Positions 21,976 to 36,367 of a stretch of 64,000 nucleotides of DNA are shown piece after piece; position 1 is the first letter of the stretch, and each line of letters opens with the position of its first letter. The notes beneath the pieces are model-generated. The model was not told where the DNA came from. It was given only the letters and a program-made list of their open reading frames with translations, and made no database searches. This DNA comes from Haplosporangium gracile. Its lineage: Eukaryota; Mortierellomycota; Mortierellomycetes; Mortierellales; Mortierellaceae. A program made the translations under genes and the position numbers. Location: NCBI GenBank assembly GCA_015499985.1, contig JAAAUF010000027.1, forward strand, positions 328-64,327, in the 5' to 3' direction.

Positions 21976-24958
21976 ATGATTGGATCCGCACCCGCCATCC
22001 CAAAGATCCACCCCGTCTTTGCAATCCAACCCCAGATCCTTTCAACAGTATCGGACGAAGGCGAGCTCGACGTTGAATACAAAGAGGGCGCTTTCTCAAT
22101 CGATGTTGCCCTCTCGAAGCAGCAACAAAACCATCCACACTCGTCCTCTAGCAACGGAAACACATCTTCTTCTTCCCCTCACTCTAGTAGCCCTCAATCA
22201 CCACAGCTGCAACAGCCTCCTCCTCATGGCTGGACAGTCCGAGCCTTGTATGACTTTGAGGGTCAGCCCGAGTTCTCTGAACTGAGTTTCTCTGCTGGGG
22301 ATGTGCTTACAGTTGTCAAGGTTGGCCTAGCTGAGGGTTGGTCGCTTGCCGAGAAGGATGGTGTCCGCGGCCTTGTCCCTGAGGCCTATGTCACCGTAAG
22401 TGATTTTTTTTGTCAACTTTTTTAGGTATCACGATCAAGTTTGATCACAACTTAACTAACGCTTGTCCTCTTCTTTCATTAGTATATTCACGACTTTTCT
22501 TTCTCACCCGACAACCAAAGCGGCCATATGCAGCAGGCATCGGCCACATCTGCCTACTCGGGATACTCGACAGCAACTGCGACGGCCAGCACCAACCCTC
22601 GCAACTCTGTCTTTGGCAAGCGACAACTCAATCGCTTTTCTTGGTTTGTCACTACAGGAGTCGAAGAGTTCCTCTTGACAGGAGGAGCTAATAGTAACAG
22701 CAACTCTCAAGGAGCCAGCAAGCCAGGAGCACCAGGCTATGCCAAAGACAGTCAACAGCACAGTCGTCGATCCAGCTCTGCTCAGGATCTATATGAACGT
22801 TCCCCCCCAAGTTCTGGAGGATCGATTAGGGACAGGCCTGCATTAGGATCAGGTGGTAGTATTCGCACGCAGCCAGGGGACAAGATCTTGGAGGACGAGG
22901 AGGATGAGGATGAGGTCACAGAGTCTGACAAGCATTACATTCAGTCTGGGCCCAGCTGGCAAGAGAAGGCGCCCCTGTTCAAGGTCCGTGTTCATGACCC
23001 CGAGACCAAGCGCAAGATGGTCGGCATGCAAGAGTACACTCTCTTCCAGGTCACCTCTACTGTAAGTACCATAGGTATATATGCGAACGATGCATTTTCT
23101 CTTGTAGCTTTTGTGTCCAATCTGACTAATATCGCACTACTTACGTACAGTTCACAGAAGGCGTATCGGTCACTGTCGAGCGTCGCTACAGTCAGTTCGA
23201 ATGGCTGTACGAGCGCCTTGTCAACAAGTTCGGTGCCATCATACTCCCGCCCTTGCCCGAAAAACAGTACACCGGTCGGTTTTCGGATGAGTTTATCGAG
23301 AGGCGTCGTCGCGCCCTGGAAAGATTCCTGAATCGCTTGGTCCGTCACCCTGTCCTCCGCTATTCGGATCTGTTAACACACTTCCTTAGCTGTAATGACG
23401 ATGGGGACTGGAGGAGAGCTGAGCGCAAGTTTGACAACGATCGCATCACGGGCATCGCGTTCTTCCAACACGTTTACCACCCCGAGTTCAATGTCAACGA
23501 AGATGGGTATGTGTTCTTTCACTTTTTTCATATTTTCTCTTTTTATACTTCATCCTTGTCACATAAGGGAAAGCAATGTTGACACTCGTATCGCTAATAT
23601 CTCCTTTGTGTTCTCCTTTCATAGTGACATGGATCTGGTCGAACGATTCAACGCCCATTGCAGAGGATCAGAACGGCTGATGCCCTTCTTGACGGATGCA
23701 ACCATGGCCTACAAAGAAGGCATTAGTGGTAAGCTACTTTTTGCAATCTAATCTAAAATTAGTGGCGCTAATTACGTTGGGCTAAGTTTGGTTTTGTATT
23801 TGCGTGATGTAGATTCGGCATTCCAGTACAAGCGCTTCGGACTTGCTCTTCTTAATTTGATCTCGACCTCCAAGGACGGCATTGAGAACCAGACCCTGAA
23901 CGACGATCTTGCCTGGTGTTGGCGTGAGAACTGCAATGGTAGGCTAACGACATATCTCATTTCTTGCATCTTCATTTGGCGTACTACTTCCCTCATCCTT
24001 TTTTCTATTTTTGCTCCCGTAACATACATTGACGGCCTTTTTGTATTTGTTATGTGTAGAGTGCCTTCGGCTGACAAAAGCAATGCAGACAACAGCCGAG
24101 ACCATGAACCTGATGGCCGATATCAAGCAAACACATATCGCAGACGGATGTTTGCCTTGGCAGGAAACCATCCGTGAACATGCCACCCCTTCGACCAACT
24201 ATGCGCCTCTTGTGGATATGCATACAGGTACTCATAAGAAACTGGTTGAGGTCTTTGAAAAGGAGCAGACTATGGAGGTAAGAATAATAAGTAACACATC
24301 TAATCTCCCTATGCTGCATGCTTATGTCTCGGAGGTACCATGTTTCACTTTTTTCTCTCATCACTAACGGATGATTGTTTTTTCTGATCTGTTGTTGCCA
24401 TAAAAAAAGGAAATCGACTCGGAGACGGTCAAGTCGCGGTGCGATACGGTGTTCAACATCACGCTTGCAGAGATGGATCGCGCCCATGACGAACGCGTCC
24501 AGGACTTCCAGAATGGCACCAAGGACTTCTTGGATGCCCAGATTGCTTACCACGAGAAGGTGATTGGCGTTGCCATAGAATTTCACACGCTTCTCCTCCC
24601 CTCATGCAAGAGATCGAATTTCCGCATGAAAAATATGCTCCCTTTCTCACATTTTTTTTCTTTCGATCTTCTTGCATGATAGATGCTGGCACATTTGAAG
24701 CTAGCACGTGCAGTATTTGATCCCCCATGCTATGAAAACCTAGCCAACTCGCCACGGTTCCGGTCCAAATACGAAAAGGACCTTGACGACCAGCGGTATC
24801 AGTCCCAGAAGCCCTCACGTCCTGTCTCTGCAGCCTCTGTCGCGTCGGTGTCCAATATGGTCGGAGGTGTGGTGGATGGGGTTGGGTTCATGAATGGCCT
24901 TTTGAAGACCAAGACCCGGACCTCTGCCGGCCGTAGCATCATGGGCTTCTGGTCCTAA
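21976..24958 (+). CDS. SH3-PX-BAR sorting nexin, SNX9/18/33-like
   Basis: Eight exons, 21976-22395, 22483-23061, 23151-23506, 23625-23728, 23813-23938, 24060-24277, 24410-24559 and 24683-24958, join in frame to 742 residues. An SH3 domain lies at about 85-140 (ALYDFEGQ, LSFSAGDVL, GLVPEAYV), then a Ser/Gly-rich linker, a PX domain at about 285-400 (FKVRVHDPE, RRYSQFEWLYERL, LPPLPEKQYTGRF) and a C-terminal helical BAR region. PX and BAR would bind phosphoinositides and curved membrane, and SH3 would bind proline-rich partners such as dynamin or actin regulators during endocytosis. ATG 21976 follows AACAACAACAAAA, the usual leader end here. An upstream in-frame ATG in CT-rich leader is rejected. 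Confidence 0.92.
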
Positions 24959-24999
24959 AATTGGGCAAGTTGGTGGGGTTGAGGTGAAGGAATGTCGTG

Positions 25000-27499
<2,500 letters not shown>

Positions 27500-28444
27500 G
27501 TTTGAATGATTTTATGTGCGTAATTAAAAAAAAAGTTGTATATCGTTGCTATTTTTTACTCTTCCAATTCGAGCTGGACTCAACCAATGTTGTGTGCGCG
27601 CGCAGTCTTCCCCTCTCTTTCATAACAAACTCGGCTTTTATCTTTAGACTAAACATGAGTTTAAGGAAAGACTGGTGCGTTCGAAGATCCGGTTCCTGAA
27701 GGGCCAGTTGGTCCGTGAGGGACTCGAAGGCTTATGAAAGGGCTATCACTTGTATTATGGTCGAAATGCAATGATCCACCAAATCTGCTAGATGTGCCGT
27801 AGTGAACCCCACAAGATAACTGACGCTCAAGACGTTACACGTCTTGACATCAATAGAGCGGACGAGTTGTCGCCATTGTTTTTCCGAAAAAAAGCACATC
27901 TCGAACTGTAGTTGATGTATATGTCCAAGGCTAGGTTTGAATCAAGACTTCCAAAGCTGATGACAAGAGTTACCTGAGGCCATAATCACTCTACTGAAAT
28001 AGAGCCAATTTGATCAACGTATCTGGACGCCACCAAATTTATTCCTCAAGAAAATTCATCATCCCCAACCCGTTGCCTTCTTTCATCGCTCTTGCTTCAT
28101 ACAATGGTTATAACTCTAAGGTGACAACTCAGCAACAACTATGAGCAGTAACACAGAATCTATTCCGCTGACTTTTGCAGCAAGGACAACGAAAGCAGAA
28201 AGTAAGAACAAAGAAAGAAGAAATAAAAGAAAAATAAGGAAAATGAAGATGGTATACAAGACGAACGATACAATAAAAAAAAAAAAAGATAAAATGTCAA
28301 CCATGGATAATACTGGTTTTAGTACCCTATTCAAAGCCCGTGCTCTGTCGTGGGTTCGGCGTTGTCGTTATAATTCTGATGCTCCTTGACTGATTCATGA
28401 TCCTGAATGTTGCTGGCCGTTATGGTCGATTTGTTGTTTGAAAT
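27500..28444. other. Gene-free stretch after HEM15
   Basis: All six frames are short. There is an A-rich stretch near 28200-28300 with poly-A runs and no RNA gene that I could recognise. It holds the 3' flanks of HEM15 (plus) and of the family gene ending at 28445 (minus). Confidence 0.5.
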
Positions 28445-30608
28445 TCAGAATTGAGGTGTTTGGTGAGGGTAGTTAGCAAAGAGCGTCTGGAACGCCACCA
28501 GCCATCCGCGTGGGTAGTCGCTTGAACATTCGATCTTGACACTCTTCAACCCCACGTAGTCCTTGAGGCATCTATCGGACCGATCCAAAAGAGTAGACAG
28601 TTCGCGGGATCCTTGGATATGGATGGACGTGACCATGGGATGATAGATATACTGCGACTCGTTCATATCCTGGACTCGCAACTCGATCGATAGTATCCTG
28701 CCGGCATTTGCTCCAAATTTGACGGTGATCTCAGAGTGTACCGTGTACAAAAGGAGTTTGAGGTCTTGCAGTCGTTTGGTATCCTTCAACGCGCCAACGA
28801 GGGGGTTCAGTACCAGGTCAATGTCATTGGCCCAACAAGTTAGATCTGTTAGCGACGGACTGGCTCGGATCAGCTTCTCCAGTTTGACAACTTCGTCGAA
28901 AGTGGCGATCATCTCACCAAGGTCAAAGTGTCGGACATGAAGCGTGGTCCTGAGGAGTTTCTTGGTCTGGGATAAGAAGCTGGTTATGTTTTTGAGGGTC
29001 GCCGACAGCATCTTTGGACTGGCCATGATCTGGACAATGGACTCGGAACGGTCACTGAATGTGAGAACATCCAGCCTAGATCTCGCCTTGTTACAGAGAT
29101 CCAATACCAGACGTGAGATGCTCGACTGCTCTACGACTTGCTTGATTTCCCGTAAGTCGTCAAAGGACGTGTTCCAGTCCAGCGTCAGTTTCAGCTCCTG
29201 AATAGCCCTGGCCGACGACAATGTGACATAAAACTCTTTTGCATGCATGCCAGACGTCAAATGTGCCGCCACGCATCCTCTGTGCTGATCATACGTTCCT
29301 CCGACCTCCTCGACAGCCTTCTCGACCCTGTAAACTGCCGTGGGGTCATGGATCTCCCGGTAATGGTCCAAGCAAACCCACTTGACATGTCCCTGAGGCG
29401 TTATAGTCCTGTAGAGATCACCAAGAACCTTGTTCTCGTCACTGCCCTTCAAGAAAGATCCAAGGTTCCGCAGACTTGTCGCTTCCAGTCCCTTATAGGA
29501 GTCCTTGTCCTGCGCGGCTACTAGACCTTTTAGATAACCAATCACTGCATTGACATTGGATGCGAGGTTCGAATTAACTGCCTTGTTTCTTGCCGCTCCG
29601 TAATATAGACTGCCGAACACCTCCGACGTGTTGAGAGGAGATACAACCGCTCCTGCTACTGCAATGCCATACATAAACATCTGGAGAAGTGCAAGCACAT
29701 AGGATCCGTACTTGTGGAAAAACTCGTTTGGTTGCATGAGATCATAACCCTCGTGACAAGCAAGATGGATGTCGTATGACAGTGAGCTGGGAGGTTCATT
29801 GAAGGGTCGCGTGTGTTCTCCGCACTCGCATAGGAAATAAAGCCTGAACCGATGGTCGAGTGCCATGTTAATTTTCTCTTTTCCGGTGATATCGTCCTTG
29901 GGCAAGATGATGAATAGTCGCGGAATGGAATACTCGTGCAGTTCATAGGTCTGGTTGAGGATGGCGGTGGCCGTGTTCTGGATGAAAGCGAGACGGTCGA
30001 GAGCCTCCTGCTGAAACTTGAGTGAGTATTCCTGTAAAGCGAGGATCTCTTTCTGTTGGAGCTTGACACCAAGAGATGACGCTTGTGGACCCTGGTAGTC
30101 CTGTTCCGTGTAGCCTGGGAATTTGACCTTGGTCTCATCAAGTCCAAGCTCTTTCATCCTCAGCTCTTCCTCTTGACGACAAACAAGCCCAGCAGGATAA
30201 GACTTCAAATCCGCCATCAAAACTCCCACTCCGCCAACGTATGGAGTGTTAACGACGCTGCGGTATCTTCCCGAGCTGATATGACCCTGCTTCGCCTCCA
30301 AGCTACAAAATAAAAAAAAAATGTAAAACAAGAAAATGAGTTAAATGGTGCGTTAACTCCAAAACTGAACCATTAAAATGTATCGCCAAACTCAGCCCAA
30401 AGAAAATCGCACACACAAACGAAAACACTTACATCTCCGATGGCTTAGTTGTTACTCTCTTAAAGAGTAAAAGGCGGCCCTCGTTTCCCAGGCCCTCGAG
30501 TTCTTCCGTTGCATAATCATCGTTTGTGACGGGCGCTGTAATATCGATTGTCAACTTTGAAACGCCTTGGGCTTGGGATGGCGGCCTGTCCTCTGTAGAT
30601 TGGCATTC
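28445..30608 (-). CDS. Member of the large modular family with open core and LRR-like part; start not found
   Basis: The main exon 28445-30302 is open. It follows the family from the heptad-like helix through TYELHEYSIPRLFIILPKDD, LYFLCECGEH, CHEGYDLMQPNEFFHKYGSY and GHVKWVCLDHYR into LRR-like repeats, and is shorter at the C-terminus than the copy at 172-4244. An upstream exon 30433-30608 joins in frame (phase 2; donor gtaagtg, acceptor tttgtag) and reads KLTIDITAPVTNDD, then LLLFKRVTTKPSE. No Met opens this exon. It begins directly after a TAA that ends the frame of the upstream degenerate copy, and both are in the same frame. It may therefore be the second half of a once double-length gene, or a gene that has lost its 5' end. 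The internal Met near 30220 is the fallback start. Function is unknown. Confidence 0.6.
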
Positions 30609-33332
30609 TTACTGACCCTCGACTGGTGAAGAAATGTTGGGAGGTTGAGATGTCACCGACGCGTCCTGAGAAGCGGCGCCTGTGCTGAAATGGCTGGCTT
30701 GACGAGTTTTCAGCCAATCCAAGCTGGTGTCGTCATGTCCAGGGACAATCCTTCGGAGATCGTCAACCCGGCCCAGCACAGTCAAGGAGGTGCCCTCAAG
30801 GAGAGAATCCTGAACCTGATTAATCTACTGCTTCATATCGGAGCCGTCGTCGAAAAGAATGACATGACTGGAGCTCAGACTCCTCAATGTGTTCAGGAAC
30901 TCCTCGGATACGAAAGGGTGCGGAGGAGAGCCGACCAGGATAAGCTGTTGTAATGTTGCGTCGGAGGACAATAGTAAACTGGAAATCCACCTAGAACTGT
31001 CCAAACACACATTACTGAGCGAGACGGTGACATTACTCAACATAAAAGAGTGCTCGCGGTTGATGGAGTTACGCAATACCCTGACGTCGCGCAGTTTCAT
31101 CTTGTCGTTGGCGTTCAAGGTCTGAATGAACGGACCGTAGTTGTCGAGGAAGGTTTCGAGGTCGGGTCCATTGTTTCGAATGGTAACATTAGCTACAATC
31201 GCCTTGGTATATCGACTGTTGGGCAGCTTGAATGTTGCAAAGAGATGGTCATCCGAGTTGTCGATAAGAGTGTATGTGGAAAATCGAGATCCTGTCACTT
31301 GCCTGGAGTTCATTTTGGAATAGATCGATTCCATCTTCGCCTCAACCTTTCGGAAATTGTGTACACGACAATATATGGCCAGTGAAGAGAGATTGGGGTT
31401 TTTGCGAAGTATTGTTTTGATGGCGCTCGTCGGAAGCCAAGGCAAACGGCGTGCAGTTCCTGTCTGAAATTTATCGGAAAGGGTAACGGCGATGGACTGT
31501 AGGTTGCCAGCAAAAAAACTAATGCTAGACACTTCTGAGGTGCGGTGTAGAGACACTCCGAGGTCCAAGAGTTGAATGTTGCCGTTGTAAAGTCCAGCGA
31601 GGCATCTTGAGGAAGGCTGCTTGACCGTGACGACCAGAACGCGTTTTGAGAGGGGTAGCCGTCGGAGTTCGAAGAGAAGATCAAGAGAATTTAAGGCCAC
31701 ATGCGAGTTGATGCACAGATGGATCAGGCCTTCGATCAAAGCAAAAGAGAGTTGCTTGATTTTTTCCAGTTGGGATTCAGACGACTTATCGAACAAAGGC
31801 TGGGATGAACGAAAAAGAGAAGGAGTGCTGTTGGATGGAACGACGGCGGTTGTGGCGATGGTCAAACTGCTAAGCCCAAGTTGGCCTGCGAGGGAGTGTA
31901 TCGAATGCAAATCCTCGGTGGTAGAATCCCAGCCCAAATCGACGATGAGCTCCGTAATATATCCGACCTTGGCGATATCGAGAAGACACAGTTTTTGTAG
32001 GCTCTCGCTATGCTGCAGACGAAAAATAATGCTGCCCTTTTGAGCGTCGTATTCTCCCTGATCGCCAATATGATCCGTGATATACTCGGCGCTGTGTGAC
32101 GAGTGGAGGAGATGGTAGCAGCTTGGACACATCAACTGCTCACGGCCTCGGGAATCGCATGCACGAAAAGCCTTGACACACTATTCCGTCTTGCAGTGTG
32201 TGAGGACGTTTCTCCAGGTAGGAAGGTAGGACGGCAATATCATATCTGGAGAGAGGAGATCGGTACTTGGTGCAAATGCTGTCACGGGTCTGCTCCTCAC
32301 TATCCTGTGGCTGCAACCCCTGGAGGTACACGATCATCTTATCCACCAACGCCTCGATATCGTCAGCACTCGAGAGGTCCAGATCCGATTGCAGGAGTGT
32401 GGTGATCCGAGCGTACTTTGCCTGGCCATCTCCTAAAGGGGCACTCAGATCCTGGAGATTATCCCTCAACGTCTGTAAACCTCAAAGCAAAGCGGCAGAG
32501 AACCTTTTCAGGAACTCGACAGGTCTCTCGACAGCAACGCCAGAAACGCCAGCAAAGTGAGGGGTTGACTCGTGCTCGGTACGGTGGTTGACACAGAGCA
32601 GGAACATCGTAAGCTGCGCTGTAGAAGGGTCCATTTTGTTACTCGACAAGAAAGGTTCCTTCGGCAAGGCAAAGAAAGGAGGCTGGAGCCGTATATCCTT
32701 GTTCATCTGGCTAAGGGTCCATCTGTTAGCCATGGAGCACATCGTATTGTAGTTCGAGCTGTAGGGATCGGAGTCGTAAAAAGAAAAGTCGGAGATGTCT
32801 GCATGCCCTGTTGGATCCGGGAAGGACTCCATGCCGTCATCATCAAAGACTTCGATGGGAGTTATGTCCGGCGCTCGAGGAGTGAGGTCTTGCTTGGCAA
32901 CGTACAGCACTTCCCCAGGGTATACAGGGAATGCCTCCACTGTCTCAGTGGAATCGCTATGTTAGCCCGGTGATGTTCAATACGAAATTTAGAGAAATGG
33001 GAGCGTGGGCGTCGAATATTTTTTGAGTTGCTGTGACCACAAAGAGCTTCAATACAAAGAAGAACAAGACCAACAAAAAGACAGAAAGAATCTTACAAGG
33101 ACTGAATCTCAACGGGATGGCGAGGCAAGGTCTCCCAGTCATCCTGGGTATATCGCTTGACACCATGAAACTCGTCAAAGTGTTCGACGACCGCATTGAC
33201 AGTAAAAACTATATCGCCATCATGCTTGTCGATAACGGGAGCATAGCGAACTTCAGTGGAGAGGTCGATAGCCTGGAGTCCTTGGATTGATGGTGTGTGG
33301 TAGGTGCGTGTGTCGTGATAGGTGAAGCGCAT
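30609..33332 (-). pseudogene. Decayed member of the large modular family
   Basis: It starts at 33332 (MRFTYHDTRTYHTPS), and the N-terminal exon 33097-33332 ends in the family's phase-2 intron (donor gtaaga; acceptor catag before 32956). The next exon opens with YPGEVLYVA, the equivalent of YPGTVLEVV in the intact copy. The core is recognisable but weak (MFLLCVNHRTEH; RPVEFLKRF). Lesions: TGA at 32484-32482 inside the core, a frame change between about 32300 and 32190, TAG at 32183-32181, and TAG at 30827-30825. In between, 30828-32135 is open and aligns with the LRR-like half (from MCPSCYHLL, the equivalent of VCLDHYR). After the last TAG the same frame continues to TAA at 30611-30609 with a Ser/Thr/Gln-rich end. 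Confidence 0.75.
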
Positions 33333-34339
33333 AATCTTAAACGACAGACATGAAAGTGAGGGCTGGGGAAGTATGAATGAGGAGGAGAGAGTGAGGGGTG
33401 TAGTACGAAGGAGACAATAAACTGTCAGCAAAAAAAGGAGGGAAGGAGGAAGTGGAGGAGAGGCGTGAAGGAGGGGAAAGACGGTTGTGGAAGAGAAGAA
33501 TAATAATGATCGTCAGGGGAAAAGGAAAGGGGACAAAGAACAGAAGGGAAAGAAAGGGCGACAGAAGAGAATATAAGGAGGAGAGAGTAGTGATAAAATG
33601 TTTTGCCGAAGGTATAAAAAAAATGCTTTCAGGCTGTGCCAGTCTCGTCAATATCGATTTTCTCTTGGTTTCGATAACAGATGAGAGGACAACGAGAGAC
33701 AGGCTGCTTGCAAAGAGGGTATATCAAAGGAGAGCAATGACCGCCCGGAGTTGTCTTGCCTCATGCCTCAAGCCTCTTGGGTTGAATGGGTCGGTGATGG
33801 TATCAAAGACCAAGAGGTGAGATGACAAGCTGAGAAAAGTAGCAGACCAAGGGATGGGAGGTGGGTGCTCAAAAGGAATAGAAAAGAAGGAAACTGAACA
33901 AAGTTGGACGAAGGAATGCGAGAGAAAGAAAATTTAATAGATGTGTCTTTTGTGATCAACTTCATGATGCCATGTGCTATACATGTTTTGGTTTTCCGAT
34001 CCAAACAAACAGGTTATGTATTCCAGGGACGAAATTGACAAAGCCAATGCACATCCCAAACTGCAACCTGACCTATACCACCATCATTGAAACTCCTCAC
34101 GCCTATCACAACACCGTTTCCCTACAGAAAATCTAGTAACTCCCAATCCAGACCTCTCAACACTTTAATCTTGGGTCAGTTCTCGACCATTCATCTCAGT
34201 TCCACCTCCCCGATCTCATGATCCATCCTTTCAAGCCCAAACTCCTCCAGGATTATGAGCCCCACCAGACAACGTAGACTCGAATCCAGTGTCAACTGTG
34301 GAGTGTCTGGAATGGATTTGTGGCTGCCAGCATTGGGAC
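33333..34339. other. Gene-free stretch with leader-like purine-rich sequence
   Basis: The plus strand is purine-rich from about 33420 to 33600, which is CT-rich on the minus strand and typical of a 5' leader for the minus gene starting at 33332. Nothing else is recognisable up to the F-box pseudogene. Confidence 0.4.
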
Positions 34340-35950
34340 TCAATCGTTGTTGAGCAGGCTGGCTATAGCTGCCGATGTATTGAGTAGTAGTCTAGCTGTT
34401 GGGTTATTGTAGAGTAGATATCCGAGATTAAGTTCCTTGAGATGTGTTAATTCGCCAAGTCGAGTGCAGACTCTTCCCTGTAACGCCCTTGAGCGCTGCA
34501 GCTTCGCACGACCTGACACCCTTCCTCCGACAGCTTGGGGCGTTGTTCCTTCTGCAACCTGGTCTGCGGAATAGTCTCGTAAAACACCTTCTCGTCCTTT
34601 GTTAGTCAGCCTAAACCCGAGATCTGACAAGCGAGAAATTCCAAGACCTCATAACTCGCCCCAAGCTAGTGCAACATATCCTCCACATCGACCTGGACTT
34701 TTAGACCGACAAACGCCTTGAAGTCGGAGCATGTCTGGAGCAAGATGTTCAAGGAGTTGATTGCCAGCCGGACACCCACTGGATGGACGGCGTACTCCTC
34801 GTGCCTTTGCTTGAGCCTCTCCAGATTTCGACAGTGTAAAGAAAGGGCGCTGAGGGTGAGAGGGTAGAGCTGATCGATGTTGAAGGAGGTCAGGCGTGGG
34901 GGTTCGAGTGCGATCGCTGAGCCAATCGAGAATCTTCAGTCTCAGGCTTCTTGATCTCGAATCTCTTGAGTCGACTTGAGGTTTTCATAATGGCCCGTTG
35001 TCTTGTTCGAGAGTGAATCGGAGATCAAGCGACTTGACGATAAGTGTGCCGAGGTTCGATAGGTGCTTCAGGGCAAGGAAGAATGCTGGCCCGTAACGGT
35101 AAAAAGCAGATTGAGATACTTTAGTCCATGAAATGTAGCCTATTGCTCAAGGGAATCTGCATTCATCAGAGTCACGACGCAATAATGGAGGCTGCAGGGT
35201 TAAAAGAGTGGACAGGTCAATGAAATAGACAGAATGGCACTCTAATTCTGCAAGGTGAGACAATCCCGCAATCGTGTCGTGGAAGTAGTCTGCTGCGAGA
35301 GGGAGAGCAAGAAACACAAGGTGGTGGAAGCACAGAACCCTCAGCCTTGGGTTCTTGGCAATGTGAAGCCATAGATGCTGGATCGCATACAAGTCCAGCT
35401 CCTGCTGGACCAAAGATAAAGAAATTACAGGGTAAGATCTAAACATCCTTTCGAAATCTGGTGACAAGAACAATCCTACGCATTCCTGAAACTGGTCCCA
35501 TAGAATCCGTTCCCTTGCATCACGGTTCCCCCATTTCAACTTCTGCGCATTGCGCTTCTTGGTCGTCAGATTGAGGTCTATATTGAACACTCACAAGGAC
35601 TGTAAGTGAGTGCATCCTTTGCTGAAGTTCGCGAGCTGAAAGATTTCTTGGTGGTGGATGTGAAAGTGGCGGATATATTAACCGTTCTTGTTGGAGATAT
35701 ACTGTAGCCATTGCTCGTCCTGCTTGCCGACAGAGATGTCAGAGTCGTAGTGCGCCAGGATGGGATTTCAGATGGTGCTGCTGGTGTCCAGGATGTGTCA
35801 GAGCGCTGGTATGAAATGGTTGTACCACTACTGGCTGCAGACTTGGATACATGAGAAAAAGCCCGGTGAAAGTAGGTGGGACCCGATATGAAGGTACAAT
35901 TCAGGAGGAGAGCAATGTGTCTGGAAGGCGAGAGGGTGTGGGTGGTCACA
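34340..35950 (-). pseudogene. F-box/LRR gene decayed by many stops
   Basis: Read on the minus strand, one frame keeps an F-box-like start (PPELYLHIGSHLLSPGFFSC, then VCSQ-stop-WYNHF), a QWLQYISNKNG segment, and a longer open block 35147-35590 with leucine-rich repeats (LRVLCFHHLVFLALP, LAELECHSV). A C-terminal block 34340-34630 ends in the typical LGELTHLKELNLGYLL. At least six stops and several frame changes separate these blocks. Two stops replace tryptophans or lie beside them. The F-box would have bound Skp1 in an SCF ubiquitin ligase. No protein can be made from this copy as it stands. Confidence 0.7.
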
Positions 35951-36367
35951 GACGTGGTTACGTTAATGACAATGGATGAATGTAATTGTAAGTGGAATAA
36001 AGAACAGTAAGAGATACAAAAAAGAAAGAGAAAAAAAGACTAACAAATTATTTTACATGTTGCTCTCGTTCCTTTCCTCACCACTTACATGTTACCACAA
36101 CGCCCCGCGTACTCAAACTCTACTATTTGGCCCAAAAAACAGACTGATCACTCACCCGCATCAGTTATTTAATTACAGATCAATTTTTCTCTTTCTCCTT
36201 GACGTCAACTAAAACCTCGTACCTGAGGCAGACACAAATTGAGACATGGATGATCATGACTCCAACGGTTGTCTAAGCGCAGACCAAAGACCAATACTAT
36301 GTTTGCCATGCTGCAAAAAAGTGATGTCGTTTGTTGTATTTGTAGCTTCAAATGCAGTATGGGGTAC

